A stretch of 64,000 bases of DNA from Streptomyces sp. KL109B. GTDB lineage: Bacteria; Actinomycetota; Actinomycetes; Streptomycetales; Streptomycetaceae. The stretch covers positions 124,001 through 188,000 of the forward strand of contig NZ_JASERL010000006.1 of NCBI RefSeq assembly GCF_030766935.1, given 5' to 3'. A program made the translations under genes and the position numbers. This document shows, piece by piece, positions 34,001 to 42,700 of the stretch. Every line of letters starts with the position of its first letter. Position 1 is the first letter of the stretch. The notes under the pieces were generated by a model. The model was given only the letters and a program-made list of their open reading frames with translations, did no database searches and had not been told where the DNA came from.

Positions 34001-34456
34001 TCCGGCGCGGCCGACTCCCTGCGCCTCTGGGACCTGCCGAGCGGCCGCTGCCTGCTCGACATCCCGGCCGACGACACCTACGGCCCGCACGACGTACGGG
34101 TGTCGAAGGACCGCCGCACCGTCGTCGCCTGCGGGTTCGACGAGCCGTACCTGCGCATGTGGAACGGCGCGGGGGAGCGCCTGCACGCGTTCGCCGGACA
34201 GGCGGGCCTGCCGGACCGCGTGGTGTGTCTCGCCCTGAGCGCGGACGACCGGTTCGTCTTCGCGGGCGACATGGCGGGCACCGTCACGGTCTGGTCCGTG
34301 CGGACCGGGGACCTGGTGCACACCCTCGAAACGGGCCGGAGCGGGGTGCTCGATCTGCGGATGACACCGGACGGGCGACATCTGCTCGTCGGCGGGTTCG
34401 ACGGCACGGCGAGCCTGTGGGAACTGGACTGGGAGTTCACCGTGCCGGACTCCTGA
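31040..34456 (+). CDS. Ser/Thr protein kinase with TPR and WD40 repeats
   Basis: A 1138-aa protein without membrane helices. The kinase domain (about 17-300) has GHGGMGVVHRVRHLGWGIDLAVKS, HRDVKPANVLLD, DFGIAQ and YASPEQL. A TPR-like region (about 320-450, AEYNNRALSLLDLGEQERAADLLRKALEADP) follows. From about 463 onward two WD40 propellers are separated by a helical insert (about 770-830), recognisable by repeated LWDL/VWNV endings. WD40 propellers on kinases are scaffolds for partner proteins. The GTG start sits in a 4-bp overlap with the FHA gene, and the next gene starts 14 bp after its stop. Confidence 0.9.
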   Translation: MSAEGAGESVGPWNTGDVIDGLYQLTRLVGHGGMGVVHRVRHLGWGIDLAVKSPLPRHVAHPADAERFVAEAQTWVSLGLHPNVCSCYYVRVLDGVPRLFAEYVRGGSLRESIDSGALYAGDPATVVARLVRIGCQLARGLEFAHDSGVLHRDVKPANVLLDSGVDGVAKITDFGIAQALSTGPGGPSGGGLTPAYASPEQLRGNGPLGRASDVYSFAVSVREMFGAAASARSATTATTVGTVGAVTRATYDSHPATGPVEPSEEPARRYMPEALAHLLDRCLTEDPRSRPDSMADIAGELEDIHARLDPAAPRLVPPTRAELRAAEYNNRALSLLDLGEQERAADLLRKALEADPQHLDATYNAGLIGWRRGETTDVALLSALRVAGRHAGDPWHARVLTAQAHLERGAVDSARGLLERVAHEHADEPETRAATEALDSPRLGHLSATSTTRLPWYPDRTLPPFGQVAFTRDGTHVISGESTGTTRLWDAATGQCLRGCENPGTRSIDVSSVDGTFGLTLARGECVRLWNFETGRSLRMYTPVGDESVQALRLSPDQTTAYAVTRDGELLGWNLQRGTETPRGALVLRERFDERAVFAMAEVSPDGSTLLVHRGDPEGRLRLVCPGSPDRSRLLTDSCARVSAMAWSADGARVVVASDDAAIRVWNVRTGACERSLTTVTGITSLALDDDTRWALTGNEDGTVCLWDLAESRCVRTLEGHTAGVCDVWLSPDGRHARSVAADDTVRSWEFRVPVGYVAALRVSRPHPVVDLTHFGDRARELTVRAETAVAATRYRAAHQLLVEARALPGYERDVRLLRAWRELADRFPRTGLRTAWITRTMSVPGTSLRRVRTSVCDDGRYATCGTLLGANVWDLRAGVPLFDLDDGVLATRLDAGGDRVAAVMVSGTMRVWSTSERAPLATVVPEEPRILTTAAVSADLGQALTADTAHELRLWDLAGAGPPRTLTGHTSSVSAVSLSADGRTAVSGAADSLRLWDLPSGRCLLDIPADDTYGPHDVRVSKDRRTVVACGFDEPYLRMWNGAGERLHAFAGQAGLPDRVVCLALSADDRFVFAGDMAGTVTVWSVRTGDLVHTLETGRSGVLDLRMTPDGRHLLVGGFDGTASLWELDWEFTVPDS

Positions 34457-34470
34457 GAACGGGGAAGTTC

Positions 34471-35661
34471 ATGCGCAACGAACTCAGGGTCGCCGACGAC
34501 ATCCGCGCGGCCCTCGGAGCCGCGACCGTGCGCAAGCTGCACGACCAGCTGGTGCCGGTGGACTGCCTGACCTGCGGTGAGGAGATCATCGACACGGACG
34601 CCCTCAACCTCGCGATCGACGACGTGAACGCCGGCCTCTTCGCCACCCTCCACCACGAGGAGTGCCGCCCGTCGGCATGGGCGCACCACACGCCCGAACA
34701 GGCCCAGCACCTCAAGGTCAATCTGACGTGGCGGGCCCGCGTACTGGAGTGGGAGGAGGTGACACCCGTGCTGATCGTGAACCCGTCGTGCGAGGCGGCG
34801 GTGCTGTTCCGGTCGGACCCGCCCATCAGGGCCTGGACCATCGGCACGCTGAACAGGTGCGCGGGCGCCGGATTCGTTCCGGCCCATGGACTCTCGCAGC
34901 GCCGAACCGTGGAAGGGCTCAGGGCGCGCCTCGAACCGACGCGGCTGACCGTGCTGGCCGAGAGCGGCCCACTGGAAGGCACGTCGTGGCACGCCGAGAT
35001 CTCCGATGCCGGACTCTCCCGAGTACGGGCGGCAGGGAGCGTCGTCGTCGCCGTGACCACGGGACTCGACCCGAAGGGCGCCCCCGTCACGCCGGCGCTC
35101 CTGGCGGAACTGTCCAACAACGACGACGTGTTGTACTCAGTGGCCCCGATCGAACAGCCCACGCCGAAGCTCGACCCGGAGCGCCTGCTGCCGGTCATCG
35201 AACTGGTCCGCAGGGGCATGGGCTCCGTACCCAGCGACGAACACCTGGCCATGACGCTGCTGCTCTACCAGCACGGCACCACGCAGGGCGCCATGCCACG
35301 CCCGAAGGGCAACGACCTGCTGGTGGTGGTGTCCCTGCTGGCCGGGGTGTGTTACGGGAGCGACGGCGCGCTGCACGTGCTGACGGACGACCACCGCACG
35401 GCGCGCCGCGTACTGGACGCCTGCCGGAAGGTGTTCGGCAAGGGCGGGGCCGCCGTCAGCCGGTTCGGCGAGCCGAGTTTCACGTCGGAACGGCGCATCT
35501 CCGTCGGCACCTACGAGGAAGTCGCCGCGGCGCGACGACGCTTCGACAACGGCCGCCGCCCGTCCGCCGACCACCTGCCGGTCGCGCTGGCCGTCGACCC
35601 CGTGCCCGACAGCGAGCGTGCCGTGGTGCGCAGCCGCTACAGCCGACTCATCGAAATGTGA
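34471..35661 (+). CDS. Unknown protein with N-terminal Cys motif and degenerate SecA-like motor domain
   Basis: A 396-aa protein. A putative zinc site lies near residues 31-66 (CLTCGEEI...HHEEC). The C-terminal part (about 240-375) follows the order of the SecA DEAD motor: a QHGTTQGAM segment corresponds to SecA's HxGxxAEM, PKGND sits where SecA has the GEGKT Walker A, then VLTDDHRTARR corresponds to VTVNDYLARRD, and ERRISVGTYEEV to the later AYxxDITYGTNNE block. The Walker A Lys-Thr is not preserved, so it should not hydrolyse ATP. The SecA relationship is inferred by eye. Last gene of the FHA-kinase operon; ATG preceded by GGGGAAG. Confidence 0.7.
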   Translation: MRNELRVADDIRAALGAATVRKLHDQLVPVDCLTCGEEIIDTDALNLAIDDVNAGLFATLHHEECRPSAWAHHTPEQAQHLKVNLTWRARVLEWEEVTPVLIVNPSCEAAVLFRSDPPIRAWTIGTLNRCAGAGFVPAHGLSQRRTVEGLRARLEPTRLTVLAESGPLEGTSWHAEISDAGLSRVRAAGSVVVAVTTGLDPKGAPVTPALLAELSNNDDVLYSVAPIEQPTPKLDPERLLPVIELVRRGMGSVPSDEHLAMTLLLYQHGTTQGAMPRPKGNDLLVVVSLLAGVCYGSDGALHVLTDDHRTARRVLDACRKVFGKGGAAVSRFGEPSFTSERRISVGTYEEVAAARRRFDNGRRPSADHLPVALAVDPVPDSERAVVRSRYSRLIEM

Positions 35662-35857
35662 CGGGAACCCCTGAGGGGCTCCTGGAGGACTCTTGGCGGA
35701 ACTCCCCGATCGAGTGGGGAAGTTGTCCACAACGGCCGGTCCATCCGCAGATATGAGGCGGCCCGAGGCTCCGCGTCCGGCATCGGGCTAGCTTCGTTGG
35801 TGAGCGCGAAGGCGATGCGCCGAAGCGAAGCAGCGGATGACATGACGGGGGAGCGGT

Positions 35858-35995
35858 ATGGGCAGTGGACTGCCGGTTGTCGGGGTGAGCGTGCTCGTGT
35901 ACGCGACGGTGGGCGCCGCCGTACTGATCAAGGCCGGAGTGGCCGGAGCGCGGCGGCTCTGGCTCGTACGGGGACGGGGGCGGCGCCATGCGTGA
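35858..35995 (+). CDS. Tiny membrane protein, coupled to a glycosyltransferase
   Basis: A 45-aa open frame with GGGGGAG directly upstream of its ATG. Residues 5-25 form one hydrophobic segment (LPVVGVSVLVYATVGAAVLI), followed by a basic tail (ARRLWLVRGRGRR). Its last 8 bp overlap the start of the glycosyltransferase gene, implying translational coupling. It is too short to place in a family. A single-span helper peptide for the membrane glycosyltransferase is a reasonable guess. Confidence 0.65.
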   Translation: MGSGLPVVGVSVLVYATVGAAVLIKAGVAGARRLWLVRGRGRRHA

Positions 35996-37049
35996 CGTGA
36001 CGGTGATCGTGCCCGCGCACAATGAGGAGGCCGGGCTCCCGGCGACGCTGGAGTCGATCGCGGCGCAGACCGTGCCGCCGAGCCGGGTGATCGTGGTGGA
36101 CGACGCCTCCGCCGACGCCACCGGCGAGGTCGCGAAGCGGTACGGCGCCGAGGTGCTGCGCCCGCCGGACAACCTCGGAAGCAAGGCGAAGGCGCAGAAC
36201 TACGCGCTGCCGCACTGCACTTCGGAGCTCGTGCTCGCGGTGGACGCGGACACGGTGCTTGCGCCGGACTACATCGAGAAGGTCGCGCCGGTCTTCGCCG
36301 ACCCGCGCGTGACGATCGCCGCGGGCAATGTGCAGACCAGGTTCGCCCGCACGGTGTGGGAGCGGGGCCGGTCGGTGGAGTATCTGCACGGATTCCACTG
36401 GCAGCGGCCGATCCAGGCGGGTGCGGGCAGCCCGATGGTGTGCTCGGGGTGCTGCTCGATGTTCCGCCGCGAGGCGCTCGGTGAGCACGGCTTCCCGGAG
36501 CGGACCATCGTGGAGGACATGGACTTCACGTGGTCCCAGCAGATCGCGGGGCGGCGCGCGGTGTACGTGGGGGACGCGGTGGCCAGGGCGGCCGACCCGG
36601 AGAGCCTGCTGTATCTGCGCAAGCAGGTGTGGCGGTGGATGGCGGGCTTCTGCCAGAACGTGCGGCTGCACACGGGGCAGTTGGCACTGCGCAAGCCGAT
36701 GCTCGCGCTGTGGGTGACGCTCGCGCTGATGGAGATCCTGCTCGCGCCCCTGTGGTGGGGTGCGCCCTTCGTGCTCACGCTCGGGTACGGCCGCCCCGCC
36801 CTGGAGACGTTCGGCTGGTGGCTCGGCTCCGAACTCGCTTTGACGCTACCCCCGTTGGTCTACGCGGCGCGCAGACGACGGGTGCCACTGCGGCAAGTGC
36901 TCCTGAACCTGCCATGTGTCTACCCGACCAAACTCGTCAATGTCGTCTATGCCTGGAAGGCGGTGGTGGTGGAACTGGTCCTTGTGCCACTGGGCCGGTC
37001 GAAGGGCCTGGTGGTGTACGAGAAGGGCCGTGCGTCGATGATCGCGTGA
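35988..37049 (+). CDS. Membrane glycosyltransferase, family GT2
   Basis: A 353-aa processive-type GT2. The GT-A domain spans about 1-225: VTVIVPAHNEEAGLPATLESI, the metal-binding AVDADT (about 84-89), the acceptor-site acidic residues in TIVEDMDF, and QVWRW (about 213-217), the Q-x-x-R-W motif of polymerising synthases such as cellulose or hyaluronan synthase. C-terminal membrane helices lie at about 240-275 and 285-310. It likely makes or extends a surface polysaccharide from a UDP-sugar; the sugar is unknown. The third P450 follows 49 bp downstream. Confidence 0.88.
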   Translation: MRDVTVIVPAHNEEAGLPATLESIAAQTVPPSRVIVVDDASADATGEVAKRYGAEVLRPPDNLGSKAKAQNYALPHCTSELVLAVDADTVLAPDYIEKVAPVFADPRVTIAAGNVQTRFARTVWERGRSVEYLHGFHWQRPIQAGAGSPMVCSGCCSMFRREALGEHGFPERTIVEDMDFTWSQQIAGRRAVYVGDAVARAADPESLLYLRKQVWRWMAGFCQNVRLHTGQLALRKPMLALWVTLALMEILLAPLWWGAPFVLTLGYGRPALETFGWWLGSELALTLPPLVYAARRRRVPLRQVLLNLPCVYPTKLVNVVYAWKAVVVELVLVPLGRSKGLVVYEKGRASMIA

Positions 37050-37098
37050 GGTACGGTCCCACGGTCGCCGTACCGCACCCCAGTTCAGGAGCCCGAGA

Positions 37099-38364
37099 GT
37101 GACCGAGCGCGCGCCTTCGCCCCGTATAGCCATCGACCCGTTCGGCGCCGACCTGCCGGCCGAGGCCGCGCGACTGCGCGCGGCGGGATCCGTGGTCCCC
37201 GTCGAACTGCCCGGCGGAATACCGGCCTGGGCGCCCACCCGCTACGACACCCTCCGGGCGCTCATCCTCGACCCGCAGGTCAGCAAGGACCCGCGCAAGC
37301 ACTGGTCGCTCTGGGCCGAGGTCGGCGAACACCCGGAGTGGGGCTGGGTATTGGGCTGGGTCGGCGTGGTCAACATGCTCTCCACGTACGGCCCGGACCA
37401 CACCCGGCTGCGCAAGCTTGTCGCGCCCAGCTTCACGGCCCGCCGCACCGAGCTGATGCGCCCGCGCGTGGAGAAGATCACCGAGGAACTCCTCACGGCC
37501 CTCGACGAGCCGGCTGGCGGGAAGGCCGACGACGGGGTCGCGCCCGGCGCGGTCGTGGATCTGCGAGTCACCTACGCCAACCAGCTCCCGATGCAGCTGA
37601 TCTGCGAACTCTTCGGCGTCCCCGACCACTTGCTCGGCCCGGTCGGCGACCTCGTCGCGGCCATCATGGACACCTCCGACCCCAGCCCCGAGCACGGCGC
37701 GTACGTGCAGCGGCAGATCGGCACAGTGCTGCCCGCGCTCATCGCGTACCGCGCCGAGCACCCCGGCGACGACATGACCACCGAACTGCTGCGGGTGCGC
37801 GCGGAGGACGGCGACCGGCTCAGCGAGGAGGAGTTGCTCTACACCCTGCTCCTGGTCATCGGCGCCGGCTTCGAGACGACCGTCAATCTGATCGGCAACG
37901 CGGTCGTCGCGCTGCTCACCCACCCCGAACAGCTCGCCGCCGTCCGCTCGGGCGAGCTGACCTGGGACGCCGTCATCGACGAGACGCTGCGTGTGCACCC
38001 GTCCATCGCCAGCCTGCCGCTGCGCTTCGCGGTCACCGACGTGACGGTCGACGGGGTGACGATCCCGGCGGGCGACGCCATCCTCACGACGTACGCCGCC
38101 TCCGGCTACGACCCCGAGCACTACGGGCCCACGGCCACCGAGTTCGACGCGACGCGCGGCGCCGACGACCACATGTCCTTCGGTATCGGAGTGCACCGCT
38201 GCATCGGCGCCCCGCTCGCCCGCCTGGAGGCCCGCACCGCCCTGCCCGCGCTCTTCGACCGCTACCCGGACCTGCGGCTCGCCGTCGACGAAGCGGACCT
38301 GCGCCAGGTGCCGTCGTTCATCGCGTACGGCTGGCAGAAGATCCCGGTCCGCCTGCACGGCTGA
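37099..38364 (+). CDS. Cytochrome P450
   Basis: A 421-aa P450. I-helix GAGFETT, K-helix DETLR, heme loop FGIGVHRCIGAPLA with Cys368. The N-terminal motif IDPFGADLPAEAARLRAAGSVVPVELPGGIPAWAPTRYD is characteristic of a P450 group common in Streptomyces. It may have housekeeping rather than pathway-specific function, since no cluster genes surround it. No redox partner gene is adjacent. Its stop codon lies inside the first copy of a 16-bp tandem triplet. Confidence 0.9.
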   Translation: MTERAPSPRIAIDPFGADLPAEAARLRAAGSVVPVELPGGIPAWAPTRYDTLRALILDPQVSKDPRKHWSLWAEVGEHPEWGWVLGWVGVVNMLSTYGPDHTRLRKLVAPSFTARRTELMRPRVEKITEELLTALDEPAGGKADDGVAPGAVVDLRVTYANQLPMQLICELFGVPDHLLGPVGDLVAAIMDTSDPSPEHGAYVQRQIGTVLPALIAYRAEHPGDDMTTELLRVRAEDGDRLSEEELLYTLLLVIGAGFETTVNLIGNAVVALLTHPEQLAAVRSGELTWDAVIDETLRVHPSIASLPLRFAVTDVTVDGVTIPAGDAILTTYAASGYDPEHYGPTATEFDATRGADDHMSFGIGVHRCIGAPLARLEARTALPALFDRYPDLRLAVDEADLRQVPSFIAYGWQKIPVRLHG

Positions 38365-38398
38365 GTGCCTGCACGGCTGAGCGCCTGCACGGCTGAGT
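38351..38398 (+). repeat. Three tandem 16-bp copies spanning the P450 stop codon
   Basis: GCCTGCACGGCTGAGT is repeated at 38351-38366, 38367-38382 (last base C) and 38383-38398. The first copy encodes the last residues and TGA stop of the P450; the next two copies carry the same TGA. Confidence 0.97.
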
Positions 38399-38423
38399 CG
38401 CGCTCCGGGACGCCGCGTACCGC

Positions 38424-39755
38424 CTACGAACCCGCCGCGGGGACCGGCAGCTCCGGTAGCGCCGTCCCGTGCACCCACGCGCGGAACACGTCGTCGACGG
38501 GGTGCCGGGCGAACCGTGCCACGTGGGCGGCGAACATGTCAGTCGTGACGACGCCGTGCCGGTGCGCGTCGGTCCAGGAGCGCAGCGCGGGGAAGAAGGC
38601 CGCGTCGCCGAGCGCGTGGCGCAGGGCGTGGACCGCGAGGGCACCGCGCTCGTAGAGGCGGTCGTCGAACATGCTCTTACGGCCGGGGTCGGCAAGGGAC
38701 AGATTCTCGGGCAGCTCCGCGAGCAGCCGGTGGGCGGCGGCGGCCAGGTCCTGGGCGGTCCGGCCGCCGGAGCGCTCGCACCACAGCCACTCCGCGTACT
38801 TGGCGAGGCCCTCGTTGAGCCAGATGTGCCGCCAGTCGGCGACGCTGACGCTGTTGCCGAACCACTGGTGCGCCAGCTCGTGCGCGATCAGCCGCTCAGC
38901 GCCACGGGCGCCGTCCACATGGTTGGTGCCGAACAGCGACAGGCCCTGCGCCTCCACGGGCACGTCGAGTTCCTCGTCGGTGACCACGACCGCGTACTCG
39001 GCGAACGGGTAGGGGCCGAAGAGGTCCTGGAACAGGTCCATCATCCGCGGCTGCCGCGCGAAGTCGCGGGAGAACTCGGTGAGGAGGTGCGCCGGGAAGT
39101 GGCCGGTCTGCGGGACCCCGTCGAGGCCAGGGTCGCCGAGCAGCGCCGTCCGGAACCGGCCGATGGCCAGGCCGACCAAGTAGCTTGAGGTCGGGGCGGG
39201 TTGCTCGTACAGCCAGGTCGTGGTCGAGGCACCCGTGGTGCGCGTGAGGAGACGGCCGCCGATCACCACCTGGTACGCGGACGGGGTGGTGAGGGAGATC
39301 TGGTAGGCGGCCTTGTCGGCGGGCCGGTCGTTGCACGGATACCAGGAGGGGGCGCCGACGGGCTGGCTCGCGACGAGCGCGCCGTCCGTCAGCTCCTCCC
39401 AACCCAGGCCGCCCCAGGGGCTCTTGACCGGTCTCGGATTGCCGGAGTAGTGCACCTCGACGGTAAACGCGGCGCTCGCGACGAGCGGCTTCGCCGGCCG
39501 GACCCGCAGGCGCCCGCCGCGCAGCGTGTAGTGCGCGGGGCGGCCGTCGACGCGGATCCGGCCGATGCGGAAGTCCGACAGGTTGAGCTGGAACTCGTCG
39601 AGCTCGGCGGCGCCGACGATGGCGCTGAGGCGGGCCGTGCCGGACAGCCGGTTGGGGGCGGGCCGGTAGTCGAGGTCGAGTTCGTAGCGGTGCACGCGGT
39701 AGCGGGAGTCACCATTGGACGGGAAGTACGGGTCCACCTTGGGCTGACCGTTCAC
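38424..39755 (-). CDS. M1 family metallopeptidase (aminopeptidase)
   Basis: A 443-aa gluzincin. The zinc site is HELAH at about 292-296 followed 19 residues later by the third ligand Glu in NEGLAKYAE. The N-terminal domain (about 1-190) is the saddle-like beta domain of M1 enzymes. Instead of the classical GAMEN exopeptidase motif it has VPVEAQGLSLF, a variant shared by a short actinobacterial branch. No C-terminal ERAP-like helical domain is present and no signal peptide. It should remove N-terminal residues from peptides in the cytosol. The GTG start at 39755 is chosen by family alignment. It lies 35 bp downstream of the NRPS-like gene. Confidence 0.87.
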   Translation of the reverse strand: MNGQPKVDPYFPSNGDSRYRVHRYELDLDYRPAPNRLSGTARLSAIVGAAELDEFQLNLSDFRIGRIRVDGRPAHYTLRGGRLRVRPAKPLVASAAFTVEVHYSGNPRPVKSPWGGLGWEELTDGALVASQPVGAPSWYPCNDRPADKAAYQISLTTPSAYQVVIGGRLLTRTTGASTTTWLYEQPAPTSSYLVGLAIGRFRTALLGDPGLDGVPQTGHFPAHLLTEFSRDFARQPRMMDLFQDLFGPYPFAEYAVVVTDEELDVPVEAQGLSLFGTNHVDGARGAERLIAHELAHQWFGNSVSVADWRHIWLNEGLAKYAEWLWCERSGGRTAQDLAAAAHRLLAELPENLSLADPGRKSMFDDRLYERGALAVHALRHALGDAAFFPALRSWTDAHRHGVVTTDMFAAHVARFARHPVDDVFRAWVHGTALPELPVPAAGS

Positions 39756-39790
39756 GACTCGTCCGCTCCCTCTCCCTCGGGTCCCTCGGA

Positions 39791-42700
39791 TCACGGGTGC
39801 CAGGCCTCTATCGGGTTGCCGAGCCACCGGCTGCCCGGCGGCACCGACTCGCCGGCCATCACCAGGGACGCGGGCCCCAGCGTGCTGCGCGCACCGATCT
39901 CGCTGCCCGGCAGCACGATTCCGCCCGGGCCCAGGGTGGCGCCCTCGCGAAGGGTCACAGTATCCGTCCGCAAGATCCGGTCGTGGAAGAGGTGCGTCTG
40001 AACGACACAGCCCCGGTTCACGCTCGCCCCCGCCTCCAACGTGACCAGGTCGGTCTCCGGCAGCCAGTAGCTCTCGCACCACACGCCCGCCCCGACCCGC
40101 GCGCCGAGCCCGCGCAGCCACGCGGTCAGCACCGGAGTGCCGGGCACCGCGCCCGCCAGCCACGGCACCGCCACCATCTCCACGAACGTGTCCGCCAGTT
40201 CGCCCCGCCACACGAAACCGCACCACAGCGGGTGCTCGCCCGCGCGATGGCGGCCCACCAGCAGCCACTTCGCCACGATCGACACCCCGCACGCGATGCT
40301 CCCCGCCGCCAACAGCACGAGCCCGCTGCCGAGCGCCGCCACCCACAGGCCGTACGCCGCCGACACCGCCGCGAGCGCTCCGACGACGCCGACGACGAGT
40401 GCCGCAGAGCAGAACACCGGGACCAGACGGCCCAGTTCGACGGCGCCGCGCGCCCAGCGCAGCCGGAGCGACGGCGCGTACGTGCGGCCCGGATCGGCGC
40501 CGGCGGCCGGGCGCGGCAGCCGGACCGGCGGCAGACCCAGGTACGAACCGCCCCGCTCGGCCTTCTTCGGCGTCGCCGACAGGACGCCGACCAGACCGTC
40601 GTCCGGCACCGTGCGGCCGGGCGCCGTCATGCCCGAGTTGCCGAGGAACGCCCGGCGCCCGATCTCCGCACGCCCGATCCGCACCCACCCGCCCCCGAGT
40701 TCGTACGGAGCGGTCAACGTGTCGTCGGCGAGGAACGCGCCGTCGCCGACCGTGGTCAGCCCCGGCAGCGCGAGCACCGTCGACACCTCTGCGCCCCGGC
40801 CCACCCGCATTCCGAGCAGCCGCATCCACACGGGCGTCACAAGGCCCGCGTACAGCGGGAAAAGCGTCTGCCGCGACCGGTCCATCAGCTGGATGACGGT
40901 CCACGACTGCCAGCCCGCCCGGCTGTGCACGGGGAACGTCCCGGCGGCCAGGCCGCGTCCCGCGAGCCGGACACCGGCCAGGATCAGCAGCGCGTACGTG
41001 AGTCCGTACGCGAGGGCCGCGGGCGCGACGGCGAGCAGCCCGCCGCGCACGGCCGCGCCGAGCCCGACGCCCGGCGGCACGAAGGCGCGCGCCACGAGCA
41101 GCGCCGCGACGGCGGCCAGGAGCGGCAGGAGCAGCGTGAGGGCGAGGCCCGTCGCCCCGTACATCGCGCGCCAGCGGGCCGTGCGCGGCGGCCGTTGCTT
41201 CGGCCACTCCCGCTTGGCCTTGCCGAGCTTGACCGCGGGGGAGCCCGCCCACCGCTGACCGGTCGGCACATGGCCCCGGACGGCGGAGCCCGGCGCGATC
41301 TCGGCCCGCTTGCCCACGCGGGCACCCGGGAACAGCACGCTGCGGGTGCCCACGACGGCGCCCGCGCCGACCTTCACCGCGCCGATCACCAGACGGTCGC
41401 CGTCCAGCCAGTGCCCGCACAGGTCGACCTCGCTCTCCACGGCGCAGCCGCGCCCCAGCTTGAGCAGCCCGGTCACCGGGGGCAGCGAGTGCAGATCGAC
41501 GTCGGCGCCGACCCTGGCGCCGAGCGCGCGGGCGTACCGCTGCAGCCACGCGCCGGTCAGCGAGGTCGCGCCGCTGAGCTCGGCGAGGCGTTCGGCGGTC
41601 CACAGCCGCAGGTGGACGCCGCCGCCGCGCGGATACGTGCCGGGGCCGACGCCGCGCAGCAGCAGCCGGGCGCCGCCCGCCGCCACGGCGAGCCGCCCCG
41701 GCGGGCTGAACAGGAGCAGCGCCACCGGAGCGATCAGCCACCAGGAGCCGGTCGGCGCCCACGTGTACCCGCCGCCGAACAGGTGCAGGACGTTGGCAAG
41801 CGCGGCGAGCGCGACCGTCCAGCGCAGCCCGGTGAGCGTGAACAGCGGCAACAGGAGCGCGAGTTGGGCGACCTGGGCGCGCCTCGGCACCGGCGTGATG
41901 ACGCGCTCCGCGGCGTCCTCCCGGGCCGACTTCTCCAGGCGGCGCGCCAGCTTGCGCAGCACGGGCCGCTCGTAGACGTCGATGACGGCGGCGCTCGGGT
42001 AGCGGGTGCGCAGCCGCGTGGTGAGCCGGGCGGCGGCGAGGCTGCCACCCCCGATGGCGAAGAAGTCGTCGTGCGCGCCCGTGACGGGCACCCCGAGGAT
42101 CGCGCTCCACTGTTCGGCGAGCCAGGCCTCCGCGCCTTCGAGCGGCTGCCCGGCCCCTGAGCCCGTGACGGCCGCCAGGTCGGGCAGCGGCCACGGCAGC
42201 GCGTCCCGGTCGACCTTGCCGGAGGTGCGGGTGGGCAGCTCGGCGACGGGCGCCAGCAACGGCACGAGCGCGGCCGGGAGTTGGGCCCGCAACTGCTCCA
42301 CGGCCGCCGCGTGCCGCCAGCCCTCCTGGGTGACGAGATAGCCGACGAGCAGCTGATTGCCGCCGAGAGCGGTGCGCACGGCGCAGGCCGCGCCCGCGAC
42401 ACCCGGCAGCGCCTGCAGCGCGGCGTCGACCTCGCCGAGTTCGATGCGCCGCCCGCCGAGCTTGACCTGTTCGTCGCTCCGCCCGAGGAAGACCAGGCCC
42501 TCGGCGTCGGCCTTGACGAGGTCGCCGCTGCGGTAGGCGCGCTGCCAGCCGAGCGCGGGCAGCGGCGCGTACTTCTCGGCGTCCTTGACCGGGTCGAGAT
42601 AGCGCGCCAACCCCGCGCCACCGATGACGAGTTGACCGCACTCGCCCATCGGGACGAGCCGCTCGTCCGCGTCGACGACGGCGAGCTCCCAGCCCGCCAG

